From positions 930,001 through 994,000 of the forward strand of contig NZ_JACVAK010000002.1 in NCBI RefSeq assembly GCF_014851805.1: 64,000 nucleotides of DNA. The letters run 5' to 3'. Shown here piece by piece: positions 1 to 8,720 of the stretch. How positions within the stretch are numbered: the stretch's first letter is position 1; the number at the start of each line of letters is the position of its first letter. The position numbers and the translations under genes are program-made. Under the pieces are notes generated by a model that had not been told where the DNA came from, searched no databases, and saw nothing but the letters and a program-made list of their open reading frames with translations. The DNA comes from Pseudoxanthomonas sp. PXM02 (lineage in GTDB: Bacteria > Pseudomonadota > Gammaproteobacteria > Xanthomonadales > Xanthomonadaceae).

Positions 1-164
1 CAGAATCCGCAGGGCTACCCCGCGGCGTGATCGCGAACGTGACCGGGTTGGCATAAGCGTCGGCGCGGCGGGGCGTCGCAGGCTGGCGACACGGAAGCGA
101 TTGGCCGAAAATCGGCGGATTCCACCTCGCCGGGATCCGCTTGCCTTCCGACGCTGCGCGCGAC
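1..164. other. Upstream region of the diguanylate cyclase gene
   Basis: No convincing gene, terminator or sigma-70 promoter is visible here. The stretch is very GC-rich and the preceding gene lies outside the window. A TTG codon at 141 is in frame with the cyclase and could be an alternative start, but it has no ribosome binding site. Confidence 0.4.
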
Positions 165-1196
165 ATGGCGGAACAGAACCGCTCACGCTACGGCCTGCGC
201 ATGTACCGGATGCGGGCGCTGGGGCTGGGGCTGGGCTTCCTGTGCGTGGGCGCCGTGCTGTACGAACACACGGCGTCGCCCGCCTTGTGGGCGCTGCTGG
301 TCGCCAACGGCTTCCTGTGGCCGCACCTGGCCTACCTGCGGGTGAAGACGCAGCGCAGCGAGCCGCTGCGGGCCGAGTTCCAGAACCTGACCTTCGACGC
401 GGCCATGGGTGGCTTCTGGATCGCGGCCATGCACTTCGACGCGCTGCCCAGCGTGCTGCTGGCGGTGATGCTGACGATGGACAAGGTGATCATCGGCGGT
501 GGCCGCTTCGGCGTGCGCACGCTGGGTGCGATGGTGCTGACCTGCCTCGCGGCGAGCGCCGCGTGGGGGTTCGCGTTCGAGCCTTACACCAGCTATCCGG
601 TAGTGCTGGCCTGCCTGCCGTTCCTGGCGATCTATCCGATGGCGATCGGCGTCGCCACGCATTCGCTGGCACGCAAGGCGCGGCAGCAGAAGGACCTGCT
701 GGAAAAGATGGCGCGCTTCGATGCCGCCACGGGGCTGATGAACCGCCAGCAGTGGTTGCACGCGGCGACGAACGAACTCAAGCGCTACCAGCGCGTCGGG
801 CGCACCGCCGTGCTGGTGCTGATCGACATCGACCGCTTCAAGGACATCAACGATGGCTATGGTCATACCGTCGGCGATGAAGTCGTGGAGGAGTTCGCGC
901 GGCTGCTGAAAGCCTGCCTGCGCGACGTCGATACCGGCGGGCGCTACGGCGGCGACGAGTTCGGCGTGGTGATGCCGGATACGCGCTGGGAGGAGGCCAT
1001 CGTCGCGGCGGAGCGCCTGCGGCGACAGGTCGCTGCCTGCGCGTTCTCCGCGCGGGGCCTGCGCTGCACGGTCAGCATCGGCCTGGCCGAGTCGCATGCG
1101 GGCATCGGCTCGGTGTCGGACTGGATCAACAGCGCCGACAGTGCCCTGTACCGGGCGAAGGCGCAGGGTCGTGACTGCATCGTGGTGGGCTGCTGA
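165..1196 (+). CDS. MASE2-domain diguanylate cyclase (GGDEF)
   Basis: Predicted inner-membrane enzyme that makes cyclic di-GMP from two GTP. The first ~175 residues are hydrophobic and read as a MASE2 sensor (RYGLRMYRMRALGLGLG, later DKVIIGGGRFGVRTLG), as in AdrA/DgcC. The C-terminal half is a GGDEF domain with an intact GGDEF signature at about residues 262-266. An RDVD motif exactly five residues before it matches the RxxD inhibitory site, so product feedback is likely. There is no EAL domain. I chose the ATG at 165 (343 aa). A TTG at 141 would add eight residues. The gene converges on the alpha/beta hydrolase ten bases downstream. The family call is secure; the input signal is unknown. Confidence 0.9.
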   Translation: MAEQNRSRYGLRMYRMRALGLGLGFLCVGAVLYEHTASPALWALLVANGFLWPHLAYLRVKTQRSEPLRAEFQNLTFDAAMGGFWIAAMHFDALPSVLLAVMLTMDKVIIGGGRFGVRTLGAMVLTCLAASAAWGFAFEPYTSYPVVLACLPFLAIYPMAIGVATHSLARKARQQKDLLEKMARFDAATGLMNRQQWLHAATNELKRYQRVGRTAVLVLIDIDRFKDINDGYGHTVGDEVVEEFARLLKACLRDVDTGGRYGGDEFGVVMPDTRWEEAIVAAERLRRQVAACAFSARGLRCTVSIGLAESHAGIGSVSDWINSADSALYRAKAQGRDCIVVGC

Positions 1197-1205
1197 CGCG
1201 TCTAC

Positions 1206-2057
1206 TCAGGCGAGCAGGGCGTCGACCACCGCCTGCGGCTGTTTCATCCACGCGAAATGGTCGGCCCGCGTTCCCAGTGCGGCGTGATGCAGCATCGTGA
1301 CGTGCGCGGGGCTGTTCGGCAGTTTCGCCATCAGTGCACGCAGCGAGCTTTCCGGCGCCAGCCAGTCGTCGTCGAACAGCACGCCGTGCACAGGGGCTTG
1401 CACCGTACGCATGCCGGCTTCCAGATCCACCGGCCAGCCGGCGGCGCGGTAACGTCCGCTGAGTCCCACCCGCGCCCAGTCGCGGATTAGGCCACGTGCT
1501 TCATCGCCGCCGAAACCCAGCCGCCGGCCGGGCAATGCGCCGCAGGCGCGCGCGAGCCACGGCGCGAACTGGTAGAAGAACGGCAACGCGTAACCCTGCG
1601 GTGCCGGAAACGTGCGCCAGTACGGCGTGCCGCTGCCGACAAGCCAGATCGCGGCGAAGTCGTCCGGCACCTGGCCTGCATGGCAGGCCGCCAATTGTCC
1701 GCCCAGGCTGTGTCCACCGATGCGATGCGGCACGCCGGGCAGCCGGTTGCGCAGCGCCTGGTGACTGAGCGGCAGGTCCGTGCCCACCAGGTCGCGGTAG
1801 CCCCAGTCGGCGCGTCGGCCGGCCCGCAGTGAACTGCTGCCGTTACCGCGCCATTCGTGCACGAACACCGCGACGCCGCTTGACGCGAGCGCGTCCGCGA
1901 ACGGCAGGTAATGGCGCGCGGCAACGCCCAAGGCGGGAACCCAGAGCAGGGCGGACGACGCGTCGGCCGGAATGCGGGCGATCAGCGTGTAGGCGTGACC
2001 GTCCTGCGACTGCAGGGGAATCTCTTCGTGGAGGACGGGCTGATCGATGGCGTTCAT
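1206..2057 (-). CDS. Alpha/beta-hydrolase family protein
   Basis: A 283-residue alpha/beta hydrolase. The nucleophile elbow is GGHSLGGQLA, preceded by HEWRGNGSS. The C-terminal GTRADHFAW probably supplies the catalytic histidine. No signal peptide is seen, so it is likely cytoplasmic. The ATG overlaps the thiD stop codon as ATGA, indicating translational coupling behind thiD. The substrate cannot be told from sequence; it resembles the YheT/serine-hydrolase-like 'predicted alpha/beta hydrolase' group. Thiamine salvage is possible from context but unproven. Confidence 0.75.
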   Translation of the reverse strand: MNAIDQPVLHEEIPLQSQDGHAYTLIARIPADASSALLWVPALGVAARHYLPFADALASSGVAVFVHEWRGNGSSSLRAGRRADWGYRDLVGTDLPLSHQALRNRLPGVPHRIGGHSLGGQLAACHAGQVPDDFAAIWLVGSGTPYWRTFPAPQGYALPFFYQFAPWLARACGALPGRRLGFGGDEARGLIRDWARVGLSGRYRAAGWPVDLEAGMRTVQAPVHGVLFDDDWLAPESSLRALMAKLPNSPAHVTMLHHAALGTRADHFAWMKQPQAVVDALLA

Positions 2058-2863
2058 GCGAGGGGCGCCGCGCCGATGTGGTCCAGCACGACGATGTCGC
2101 TGCGTCCTGGCCGATAGCCGCCGCGCAGCGCGGCGTGCACATAGTCGGACGCAGCCAGGCAGGCCTCCTTCATCGACATGCCCTGCGCACGACGCGCGGC
2201 GATGGCGGAGGCCAGCGTGCACCCCGTGCCATGGGCTTCAAGCGACAGGCGCGGGTGCGCTGTTTCCGTCAGGCCCTCCGCATCGACGTAGAGGTCCACC
2301 ACGTCACCGTCATCGGGTAGGTGGCCCCCTTTGAGGAACACCGCGCGTGCGCCCAGCGCCAGCAGGTCGTTCGCGGCCGTGCGCATCGCCGGCGCATCGG
2401 TGATGGCGCGGCCCAGCAGCAGTTCGGCCTCGGGCAGGTTGGGTGTCACTACATCCGCGAGCGGCAACACTTGCGTTCGCAACGCGTGCAATGCGCTGTC
2501 TTCAAGCAGCTTGGCGCCGCTGGTGGCGACCATCACGGGATCGACCACGATGGCCATCGGCGCATGGGCGCGCAACGCGTCCGCCACGACGCCGATCACC
2601 TCGGCGGTGGCCAGCATGCCCAGCTTCACTGCGTGGATATCGAAGTCGTCGAAACAGGCATCCAGTTGTGCCCGCAGGAAGTCCATCGACGGCACGTTCA
2701 CCGCGGTCACGCCACGGGTGTGCTGCGCGGTGAGTGCGGCGATGGCCGAGAGGCCGTGCACCCGATGCGCGGCGAAGGTCTTGAGGTCGGCCTGGATGCC
2801 GGCGCCACCACCGGAATCGGAACCGGCGATGGTCAGGGCGGAAACCACGGAGGGAGCTGTCAT
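2054..2863 (-). CDS. thiD: Hydroxymethylpyrimidine/phosphomethylpyrimidine kinase ThiD
   Basis: Cytoplasmic ribokinase-fold enzyme that phosphorylates HMP and then HMP-P to HMP-PP for thiamine synthesis. The 269-residue protein has the family N-terminus ([22 protein letters not shown]), the KLGML segment, [11 protein letters not shown], and the C-terminal anion-hole and catalytic motif [13 protein letters not shown]. Length matches E. coli ThiD. No thiE fusion or TPP riboswitch is visible upstream; only 44 nt separate it from the membrane protein before it. It is probably in one transcript with the flanking minus-strand genes. Confidence 0.95.
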   Translation of the reverse strand: MTAPSVVSALTIAGSDSGGGAGIQADLKTFAAHRVHGLSAIAALTAQHTRGVTAVNVPSMDFLRAQLDACFDDFDIHAVKLGMLATAEVIGVVADALRAHAPMAIVVDPVMVATSGAKLLEDSALHALRTQVLPLADVVTPNLPEAELLLGRAITDAPAMRTAANDLLALGARAVFLKGGHLPDDGDVVDLYVDAEGLTETAHPRLSLEAHGTGCTLASAIAARRAQGMSMKEACLAASDYVHAALRGGYRPGRSDIVVLDHIGAAPLA

Positions 2864-2907
2864 GCGCGGATTGTGCCATCCGTACGCGGGCGTGTGGCGC
2901 CGCCGGC

Positions 2908-3585
2908 TCAGGGGGCGGGCGTCCTCGAACGTTGCCATTGGCGAAACAGCACGTAGCCGACGCCGGTGCCGCCGGTCAGCAGGGCAGGGGCCAGCAACGC
3001 GTCGTACGCGAAGTGGCGGTACAGCCATGCGCCGAGCACGCCGCCGCCGAGGAAGCCGCTGATGATGAGGCCGCTCAGCGTCAGGCGGCGCACCTGCAGT
3101 GGCATGCCGCGCAACAGGTGACCCAGCCCGATGCCGAGGTCGGTGAACATGCCGCTCAGGTGTGTCGTGCGCACGGCGGCGCCGCTGTAGGTGGTGACCA
3201 TGGCGTTCTGCAGGCCGCAAGCCACGGCGGCCAACAAAGCGCCCCAGATCTGTTCCTGTTTGAACAGCGGGATCGCCGCCAGCAGCAGGGCGGCTTCCAG
3301 CGCCAGCACCACGCCGTAGCGGCGGCCCAGCTGCAAGGTCTGGTCCTGGATGATCAGGCCGCTGAGCATGGCGCCGAAGCAGAACGCGATCAGCACGCCC
3401 CACAGGTGCATCACGGCGCGCAGATCGCCGTGCGCGATCGCCGCTCCCAGCAGACTGGTGGTGCCGGTGAGGTGGCTGACCGCCTGGTGCTCGAACCCCA
3501 GGTAGCCGATGACGTTGACCATGCCCGCCACGCAGGCCAGCGTCACCGCGCCGATCCAGACCCAACGGGGAAGGTGGAGGCCCAT
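2908..3585 (-). CDS. DUF1275 (YoaK-family) membrane protein
   Basis: A 225-residue integral membrane protein with about six hydrophobic segments. It has the DUF1275/YoaK hallmarks: [11 protein letters not shown] followed by [12 protein letters not shown] near the N-terminus, and [12 protein letters not shown] then [13 protein letters not shown] in the middle. The family is widespread and its function is not established; a transport role is often supposed. It starts 7 nt after the stop of the preceding membrane-protein gene and lies 44 nt before thiD, so co-transcription is likely. Confidence 0.85.
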   Translation of the reverse strand: MGLHLPRWVWIGAVTLACVAGMVNVIGYLGFEHQAVSHLTGTTSLLGAAIAHGDLRAVMHLWGVLIAFCFGAMLSGLIIQDQTLQLGRRYGVVLALEAALLLAAIPLFKQEQIWGALLAAVACGLQNAMVTTYSGAAVRTTHLSGMFTDLGIGLGHLLRGMPLQVRRLTLSGLIISGFLGGGVLGAWLYRHFAYDALLAPALLTGGTGVGYVLFRQWQRSRTPAP

Positions 3586-3592
3586 GATGAGG

Positions 3593-4081
3593 TTACCGGC
3601 GGAAACGCAGAGGGGGATTACTGCGCCCGGGCCACCAGCGTGTCAGCGCCCAGCCCGCCAGGACCGGCATCACTACGGGCACCCAGTAATTCCAGCCCCG
3701 GTAATCGAGAGACCGATCCACCAGAATCCACAAAAGGGCGCCACCCATCGCCTGTGCCCAGCCACAGGCCAGTAGCACATGTAGCAGGCGCCACCGGCGG
3801 ATGCTCGCCGAGAACGCCCAATACGCGAACGTGGCAAACAAGAAATCGGCGATCATCCTGACGATGGTGGCGCTGCCGAACTCACCACGATCCAGCACAG
3901 CTTCGATCGCCAGCATTGATGTCAGAAAGGCGGCAACGGTATGCCAGGTCGTCAGCACTACGAACAGCACGAGTCCGCCGATGAAGATCCGCCACCACTG
4001 CATGCCAACGGCCGCCGACACGACATCCTCCGTCCGTACGGCATCGGAAGCGTAGCGTGTCGGGGTGTAGGGATCGTGCAT
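3593..4081 (-). CDS. Hypothetical four-helix membrane protein
   Basis: I do not recognise this 162-residue protein. It has about four hydrophobic helices: near residues 31-50 (FIGGLVLFVVLTTWHTVAAF), 70-90, 100-120 and 133-150. The N-terminal tail is short and polar and the C-terminus is arginine-rich (positive-inside). No catalytic motif is visible. It lies directly upstream of the DUF1275 gene on the same strand, so the two may work together at the inner membrane. Confidence 0.6.
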   Translation of the reverse strand: MHDPYTPTRYASDAVRTEDVVSAAVGMQWWRIFIGGLVLFVVLTTWHTVAAFLTSMLAIEAVLDRGEFGSATIVRMIADFLFATFAYWAFSASIRRWRLLHVLLACGWAQAMGGALLWILVDRSLDYRGWNYWVPVVMPVLAGWALTRWWPGRSNPPLRFRR

Positions 4082-4106
4082 TCCAGCCTTCGGTGCTCAC
4101 GCCGCA

Positions 4107-4129
4107 GGGCAGGCCGGAGTGGCCTGCCC
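4107..4129. terminator. Perfect 9-bp hairpin downstream of phoH
   Basis: GGGCAGGCC at 4107-4115 pairs with GGCCTGCCC at 4121-4129 around a 5-nt loop. It sits 15 nt past the phoH stop, but neither side has a U-tract. It is therefore an attenuator or mRNA 3'-end stabiliser rather than a classic intrinsic terminator. Confidence 0.4.
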
Positions 4130-4144
4130 CGCAATGGCGTACCG

Positions 4145-5542
4145 CTACAGCACTTCCGACGCGTAATCCGCCAGACGCGAACGCTCGCCACGGCGCAGCG
4201 TGATGTGCGCGCTGTGCGCCCAGTTCTTGAAACGGTCCACCGCGTAGGTCAGGCCGGACGTCGTTTCCGTCAGATAGGGCGTATCGATCTGCTCCACGTT
4301 GCCGAGGCAGACGATCTTGGTGCCCGGGCCGGCGCGGGTGATCAGCGTCTTCATCTGCTTCGGCGTCAGGTTCTGCGCCTCGTCGAGAATCAGGTAGCGC
4401 GACAGGAACGTGCGGCCACGCATGAAGTTCATCGACCGGATCTTGATGCGCGACGCGAGCAGATCGTTGGTCGCCGCGCGTCCCCATGCGCCGCCTTCCT
4501 GGTTGTGCGTCAGCACTTCCAAGTTGTCGGTCAGCGCGCCCATCCACGGCGTCATCTTTTCCTCTTCGGTACCGGGCAGGAAGCCGATGTCCTCGCCGAC
4601 GCTGACAGTGGCGCGGGTCATGATGATCTCGCGGTAACGCTGCTGGTCCATCGTCTGTGCCAGGCCGGCGGCGAGTGCAAGCAGCGTCTTGCCCGTGCCG
4701 GCGGTGCCGAGCAGGGTGACGAAGTCGATGTCCGGATCCATCAGCGCATTGAGTGCGAAGTTCTGTTCGCGGTTGCGCGCATTGATGCCCCACACCGCGT
4801 GCTGGCTGTGACGGAAATCATCGACGATCTGCAGCGTCGCCTTGTCGCCCTCCACCTTGCTGACGCGGAACTCCGATTCATCGTCGCCCGGCAGGTAGAG
4901 GAACTGGTTGGGATACCAGCCGGCGTCCTTGGCCATGAGGACTTCGTAGTAGGTGCGGCCCTTGTCGGTCCAGGAGCGCAGGTCCTTGCCATGACGCTGC
5001 CAGAAGTCCTCCGGCAGCGGATCGGCGCCGGTGTACAGCAGGCTGAAGTCGTCGAGCGCGCGATCGTTCTCGTAGTCCTCCGACACGATGCCTGCGATCG
5101 CCGCCTTGATGCGCAGGTTGATGTCCTTGGAGACGAACACCACCGGGATTTCCGGCTCCTGCTCCTTCAGCGCGAGGATCGCGCCGAGGATCGCGTTGTC
5201 CGGGATGACCGCGCCGAAGCTCTTGCCGGCTTCGAAATGGCTGGTCTGGAAGCGCAGCAGGCCGGCGCTCTGCGAGCCGCGCAACTGCAGGCTGTTGGGC
5301 TGGATCAGCGGGATGCCGGCCGCCAGGTTGTCCAGGCCGGAGGCTTCGACCAGTTCGTTGAGGAAGCGGCTGACCTGCCGCGCATTGCGACTCGCTTCCG
5401 AGGTGCCCTTCTTGCCGTTGTCGAGTTCCTCGATCACCTGCATCGGCAGGTAGACGTCGTGCTCCTCGAACTTGAACAACGCAGTGGGGTCGTGCATCAG
5501 CACGTTGGTGTCCAACACATAGATACGCTTGCTACGGGTCAT
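4145..5542 (-). CDS. PhoH-family ATPase with N-terminal PIN domain
   Basis: A 465-residue protein with two parts. The PIN domain (about residues 6-150) starts YVLDTNVLMHDP and carries further conserved acidic residues (VIEELD, FVSKDINLR). The PhoH P-loop ATPase follows, with Walker A GTAGTGKT at about 279-286 and Walker B LILDEAQNLTP. PIN-PhoH (PhoH2/YlaK-type) proteins are unwinding ribonucleases, so a role in RNA turnover is expected. The start was placed at the ATG at 5542 because a GAGG box precedes it and the PIN domain begins right there; an upstream in-frame start lacks support. Confidence 0.92.
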   Translation of the reverse strand: MTRSKRIYVLDTNVLMHDPTALFKFEEHDVYLPMQVIEELDNGKKGTSEASRNARQVSRFLNELVEASGLDNLAAGIPLIQPNSLQLRGSQSAGLLRFQTSHFEAGKSFGAVIPDNAILGAILALKEQEPEIPVVFVSKDINLRIKAAIAGIVSEDYENDRALDDFSLLYTGADPLPEDFWQRHGKDLRSWTDKGRTYYEVLMAKDAGWYPNQFLYLPGDDESEFRVSKVEGDKATLQIVDDFRHSQHAVWGINARNREQNFALNALMDPDIDFVTLLGTAGTGKTLLALAAGLAQTMDQQRYREIIMTRATVSVGEDIGFLPGTEEEKMTPWMGALTDNLEVLTHNQEGGAWGRAATNDLLASRIKIRSMNFMRGRTFLSRYLILDEAQNLTPKQMKTLITRAGPGTKIVCLGNVEQIDTPYLTETTSGLTYAVDRFKNWAHSAHITLRRGERSRLADYASEVL

Positions 5543-5657
5543 TCGGGCAACCTCATCGAGGAAGATGTGTGAACACGGGCGACTTTTCCGCGGACAGCAG
5601 CGAACCACCATGACCCGCCGCGGCGCGGGATGGTGGGTGGAGTGGAAGAGGATTCCG

Positions 5658-6164
5658 TCACTGGGACTGGTGGGCCTTCAGCGCGTCCAGCACGGCATCG
5701 GCATGGCCGGGAACCTTCACGCCGCGCCATTCCTGCGCGATACGGCTGTCGGGCGAGATCAGGAAGGTGCTGCGCACCACGCCCAGCACCTTGCGGCCGT
5801 ACATGTTCTTTTCGTGGATCACGTCGAAGGCCTTGCAGAGCGCTTCGTCGGCATCGCTGACCAGCGGGAACTTGAATCCCTGCTTGGCGCAGAAGTTGTC
5901 GTGCGATTTCACCGAGTCGCGCGAAACGCCCAGCACCGTCGCATTCAATTTCTTGAACTTCGGCAGCAGGGCGTTGAAATCCAGGCCTTCGGTGGTGCAG
6001 CCGGGCGTGCTGTCTTTCGGATAGAAGTAGAGAACCAGCCAGGTGCCGGCGTAATCGGCGAGGGTGGCAGCGCCTGCGGCAGATGGGGAATGTTCGCCGC
6101 CGGACAGCGCCAGCGGCAGTTTCAATGTCGACTTGGGCAGGGCTTTCGCGCTTTTCGCCGTCAT
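5658..6164 (-). CDS. bcp: Thioredoxin-dependent peroxiredoxin, Bcp/PrxQ type
   Basis: Cytoplasmic thiol peroxidase that reduces hydrogen peroxide and organic hydroperoxides. The 168-residue protein has FYPKDSTPGCTTEGLDF, where the cysteine is the peroxidatic residue (about Cys56). The usual Bcp resolving cysteine five residues later is replaced (CTTEGL rather than CTxEAC), so this is either a 1-Cys type or uses another cysteine (Cys92 or Cys110). Downstream GVSRDSVKSH and RSTFLISPDSRI fit the family. It begins 2 nt after gcvR and is probably translated from the same mRNA. Confidence 0.92.
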   Translation of the reverse strand: MTAKSAKALPKSTLKLPLALSGGEHSPSAAGAATLADYAGTWLVLYFYPKDSTPGCTTEGLDFNALLPKFKKLNATVLGVSRDSVKSHDNFCAKQGFKFPLVSDADEALCKAFDVIHEKNMYGRKVLGVVRSTFLISPDSRIAQEWRGVKVPGHADAVLDALKAHQSQ

Positions 6165-6166
6165 CG

Positions 6167-6727
6167 TCAGAACTTCATCGGATCCATGATCGCGTCCAGG
6201 TTCAGATGGTCGCAGAATTCGAGGAAATCGTCGCGCAGCGCGGCGATGTGCATGTTCGCGGGAACGCCGATCGTCACTTGGGCGGAGAACATTTCCGCAC
6301 CGGTCTGCATCGCGCGGTAGCGCGTGCTCTGCAGGTTCTCGATGGTGATGCCCTGGCGGTCGAAGAAGTCGGCTAGCTGGAACAGGATGCCCGGCTTGTC
6401 GGCGGCCACCACTTCCACGATGTAGGGCAGCAGGTTCGACTGCACGACCTTCGGGCCGGTGCGGTAGAACACCAGCTTCAGGCCGTCGTCGCGTTCCAGC
6501 CGCGACAGCATGGCCTCGAGCTTCGCCACCGCGTCCCACGAACCGGTCGCGAGTGCCGTCACCGATACGTCACGCCCCACCGTGGACAGCCGCGCGTCCA
6601 CCAGATTGCAGCCGCTGTCCGCGATCCGGCGCGTCACCGACAGGAGCGGCGATTCCGGATGCGTCGTATAGGCGGTGATCAGGAGGTGGTTTTCGGTCGG
6701 CGAAGGCCGGGGCGTGGAATCGGTCAA
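6167..6727 (-). CDS. gcvR: Glycine cleavage system regulator GcvR-like (two ACT domains)
   Basis: About 186 residues made of two ACT domains. One starts near HLLITAYTTHPESPLLSVTRRIADSGCNLVDAR. The second is near YIVEVVAADKPGILFQLADFFDRQGITIENLQ. In E. coli, GcvR represses gcvTHP by binding GcvA in the presence of glycine. No methionine is available at the right place; the TTG at 6727 follows a GGAAG box and gives the usual length. It sits directly upstream of bcp, as in many gammaproteobacteria. The ACT architecture is clear, but action on gcv genes here is inferred. Confidence 0.8.
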   Translation of the reverse strand: MTDSTPRPSPTENHLLITAYTTHPESPLLSVTRRIADSGCNLVDARLSTVGRDVSVTALATGSWDAVAKLEAMLSRLERDDGLKLVFYRTGPKVVQSNLLPYIVEVVAADKPGILFQLADFFDRQGITIENLQSTRYRAMQTGAEMFSAQVTIGVPANMHIAALRDDFLEFCDHLNLDAIMDPMKF

Positions 6728-6789
6728 GAGAGCTTCCGGCGTTGCGGTCTGGCTGAATGGCGGCCGGGCTGCGGCCCGACGACGTTGGC

Positions 6790-6819
6790 AGCATACTTGC
6801 CCGCCCTTTGAGCCCGCAA
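6790..6819 (-). promoter_or_regulatory. Candidate sigma-70 promoter of gcvR-bcp
   Basis: On the minus strand TTGCGG (6819-6814) and TATGCT (6795-6790) are separated by 18 nt. They end about 60 nt before the gcvR start. Confidence 0.45.
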
Positions 6820-6907
6820 GTAACATGCGGCCGACATTGCAGGCGGACCGGGATAACTGCGCTTACGGGCGCTCCCGGCCGCCGGATCCCCACCGAGAGC
6901 CTCCACC

Positions 6908-7816
6908 TTGCACCTTTCCGGCAGCATCACCGCACTGGCCACGCCGTTCCTGGCGTCGGGCGAACTCGATCTGGAAGCCTGGCGCGCGCTGCTCAAACAG
7001 CAGCTCGACGGCGGCACCCAGGGCGTGGTGGTGGCGGGCTCCACCGGTGAAGCGGCGGCGCTGTCCGACGACGAGTACGACACTGTGCTGCGGATCGCCG
7101 TGGAGGAGGTACGCGGACGCGTTCCCGTGCTGGCCGGCACCGGCCAGATGAACACCGCCAAGACCATCGCCGCCACGCGCCGCGCCGCGGCCGGTGGTGC
7201 GCAGCTCGCGCTGGTGGTCACGCCGCCTTACGTGCGTCCGACGCAGGCCGGCCTGGTAGCGCACTACCGCGCCGTCGCGGATCAAGGCGGGTTGCCGGTC
7301 GTGCTGTACAACGTGCCCGGCCGCACCGGCTGCGATCTGCTGCCGGAGACGGTGGCAGAGCTGGTCGACCATCCGAATATCGTCGGCATCAAGGAAGCGC
7401 GTGCCGAGCCCGAGCGAATGGCTGCGCTGCTCGCGCTGCGCACGGACAGCTTCGCCATCCTCAGCGGCGACGATCCGACCGCCTCGCGCGCGATGCTGGC
7501 TGGCGCGGATGGGCTCATTTCGGTTGGTTCGAATGCGTTGCCGCGTACGTTCCGCCGCCTGTGCGACCTGTCCCGATCCGGTGATGCCGTCGCTGCTGCT
7601 GCGCTGGATGCGCAACTGCAGGAGATCTACGGCTTCCTCGGCGTGGAATCCAATCCCATTCCGGTGAAGGCGCTGCTGCAGCGCGCAGGGTTCGGCCACG
7701 GCCTGCGCCTGCCGCTGCTCTCGCTGTCCGACGCCCATACCGACACCGCCGACCGCCTCGCCACCGTGGCGCAGGCGCTGGAAGCACAATCCAGCCGCGA
7801 CAGCCTCGCGGCCTGA
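6908..7816 (+). CDS. dapA: 4-hydroxy-tetrahydrodipicolinate synthase
   Basis: Condenses pyruvate with aspartate semialdehyde in lysine and peptidoglycan precursor synthesis. The 302-residue TIM barrel has the family signatures: GSTGE (residues 44-48), [11 protein letters not shown] with the catalytic Tyr134, and the Schiff-base lysine in GIKEA (Lys162). The start is a TTG at 6908; no upstream ATG or GTG fits. A lipoprotein gene follows 15 nt downstream, as dapA-bamC does in other proteobacteria. asd, which supplies its substrate, is elsewhere in the window at 60 kb. Confidence 0.97.
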   Translation: MHLSGSITALATPFLASGELDLEAWRALLKQQLDGGTQGVVVAGSTGEAAALSDDEYDTVLRIAVEEVRGRVPVLAGTGQMNTAKTIAATRRAAAGGAQLALVVTPPYVRPTQAGLVAHYRAVADQGGLPVVLYNVPGRTGCDLLPETVAELVDHPNIVGIKEARAEPERMAALLALRTDSFAILSGDDPTASRAMLAGADGLISVGSNALPRTFRRLCDLSRSGDAVAAAALDAQLQEIYGFLGVESNPIPVKALLQRAGFGHGLRLPLLSLSDAHTDTADRLATVAQALEAQSSRDSLAA

Positions 7817-7831
7817 ACCCAGGAGAACCTC

Positions 7832-8320
7832 ATGCGTCTTTCGTCTTCCCTCGTGCGTCCGCTTGCCCTCGTGCTGCTGGTCGTGTCCGTCGCCGGCTGC
7901 TCGTGGTTCAAGAAGGGCGCGAAGGGCGACTACGCGCTGGCGCCGGAAGCGCGCCCGCTGGAAGTCCCGCCGGACCTCAACCTGCCCAACACCAGCGGCG
8001 CCATGCAGGTTCCCTCGGCCGGTCAGGTGGGTCCGACGGCCGCGCCGGCGGCGGGTGGTTTCAACGTCGCGGGTTCGCGCGATGAAGCGTTCACGCGCGT
8101 CGGCGAGGCGCTCGCGGGTGTCGACGGCGTGACCGTCGCCAGCCGTGCGCAGCTGCTGGGCACCTATGACGTGAGCTACGAAGGCACGAGCTTCCTGGTG
8201 CGCGTGTCGGCCGTCGAGGCGGGCGCCTATGTGGCGGCCGTCGATCCGCGCGGCCTGCCGGCCACGTCGCCGGCCGCCGTGAAGTTGCTGGCCGCGCTGA
8301 AGGCCAAGCTGGGCGGCTGA
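7832..8320 (+). CDS. Lipoprotein, BamC/NlpB-like
   Basis: A 162-residue lipoprotein with a signal peptide and lipobox VAGC at about residues 20-23. The mature start has lysines and then EARPLEVPPDLNLPN, the proline-rich segment typical of BamC N-termini. A small alpha/beta domain follows, with no catalytic motif. Its position right after dapA matches bamC (dapX/nlpB), the lipoprotein of the outer-membrane protein assembly complex. It is much shorter than E. coli BamC (344 aa) and would hold only one helix-grip domain, so the name is by context and N-terminus only. A strong terminator follows. Confidence 0.7.
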   Translation: MRLSSSLVRPLALVLLVVSVAGCSWFKKGAKGDYALAPEARPLEVPPDLNLPNTSGAMQVPSAGQVGPTAAPAAGGFNVAGSRDEAFTRVGEALAGVDGVTVASRAQLLGTYDVSYEGTSFLVRVSAVEAGAYVAAVDPRGLPATSPAAVKLLAALKAKLGG

Positions 8321-8340
8321 TCCGCCACACCCGGGTAAAG

Positions 8341-8368
8341 AAAAAGGGCGCCTTGCGGCGCCCTTTTT
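8341..8368. terminator. Bidirectional intrinsic terminator
   Basis: GGGCGCC and GGCGCCC form a 7-bp GC stem with a TTGC loop, flanked by A5 on the left and T5 on the right. It can end both the dapA-lipoprotein transcript and the converging fdxA transcript. Confidence 0.85.
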
Positions 8369-8396
8369 CATGGGTGGACAGCGGTGGCCGTTGAGG

Positions 8397-8720
8397 TCAA
8401 CGCTCCAGCAGCGGCAGCTTGTCCGGTTTGCCTTCCCATTCCTTAGCGTCCGGCAGCGGGTCCTTGCGCGTGGTGATCACCGGCCAGGCGCGCGACAGTT
8501 CCGCGTTGAGCGCCACATAGCCTTCCTGTCCGGCGGGTACGTCGTCCTCGGGGTAGATGGCGTTGATGGGGCACTCCGGTTCGCACAGGGTGCAGTCGAT
8601 GCATTCGTCCGGATCGATCACCAGGAAGTTCGGGCCTTCGTGGAAACAGTCCACGGGACAGACTTCCACGCAGTCGGTGTACTTGCACTTGATGCAGTTT
8701 TCGGTAACGACGAAGGGCAT
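8397..8720 (-). CDS. fdxA: 7Fe-8S ferredoxin FdxA
   Basis: A 107-residue soluble electron carrier. Cysteines in [17 protein letters not shown] and [12 protein letters not shown] fit one [3Fe-4S] and one [4Fe-4S] cluster, as in Azotobacter FdI/FdxA. The start at 8720 (MPFVVTENC) is the canonical N-terminus; an 11-residue upstream extension in frame is not needed. The gene is monocistronic between a terminator and a divergent pirin gene. Confidence 0.93.
   Translation of the reverse strand: MPFVVTENCIKCKYTDCVEVCPVDCFHEGPNFLVIDPDECIDCTLCEPECPINAIYPEDDVPAGQEGYVALNAELSRAWPVITTRKDPLPDAKEWEGKPDKLPLLER

Noticed and set aside
141-164. TTG at 141 as the start of the diguanylate cyclase
   Set aside because: ATG at 165 gives a complete MASE2 domain; neither has a clear ribosome binding site, so this stays a minor alternative.
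3941-5572. A 543-codon plus-strand frame opposite phoH
   Set aside because: Composition-driven shadow of a well-supported PIN-PhoH gene.
6863-8371. A 502-codon minus-strand frame opposite dapA and the lipoprotein gene
   Set aside because: Shadow frame crossing the terminator at 8341; no homology-like motif.
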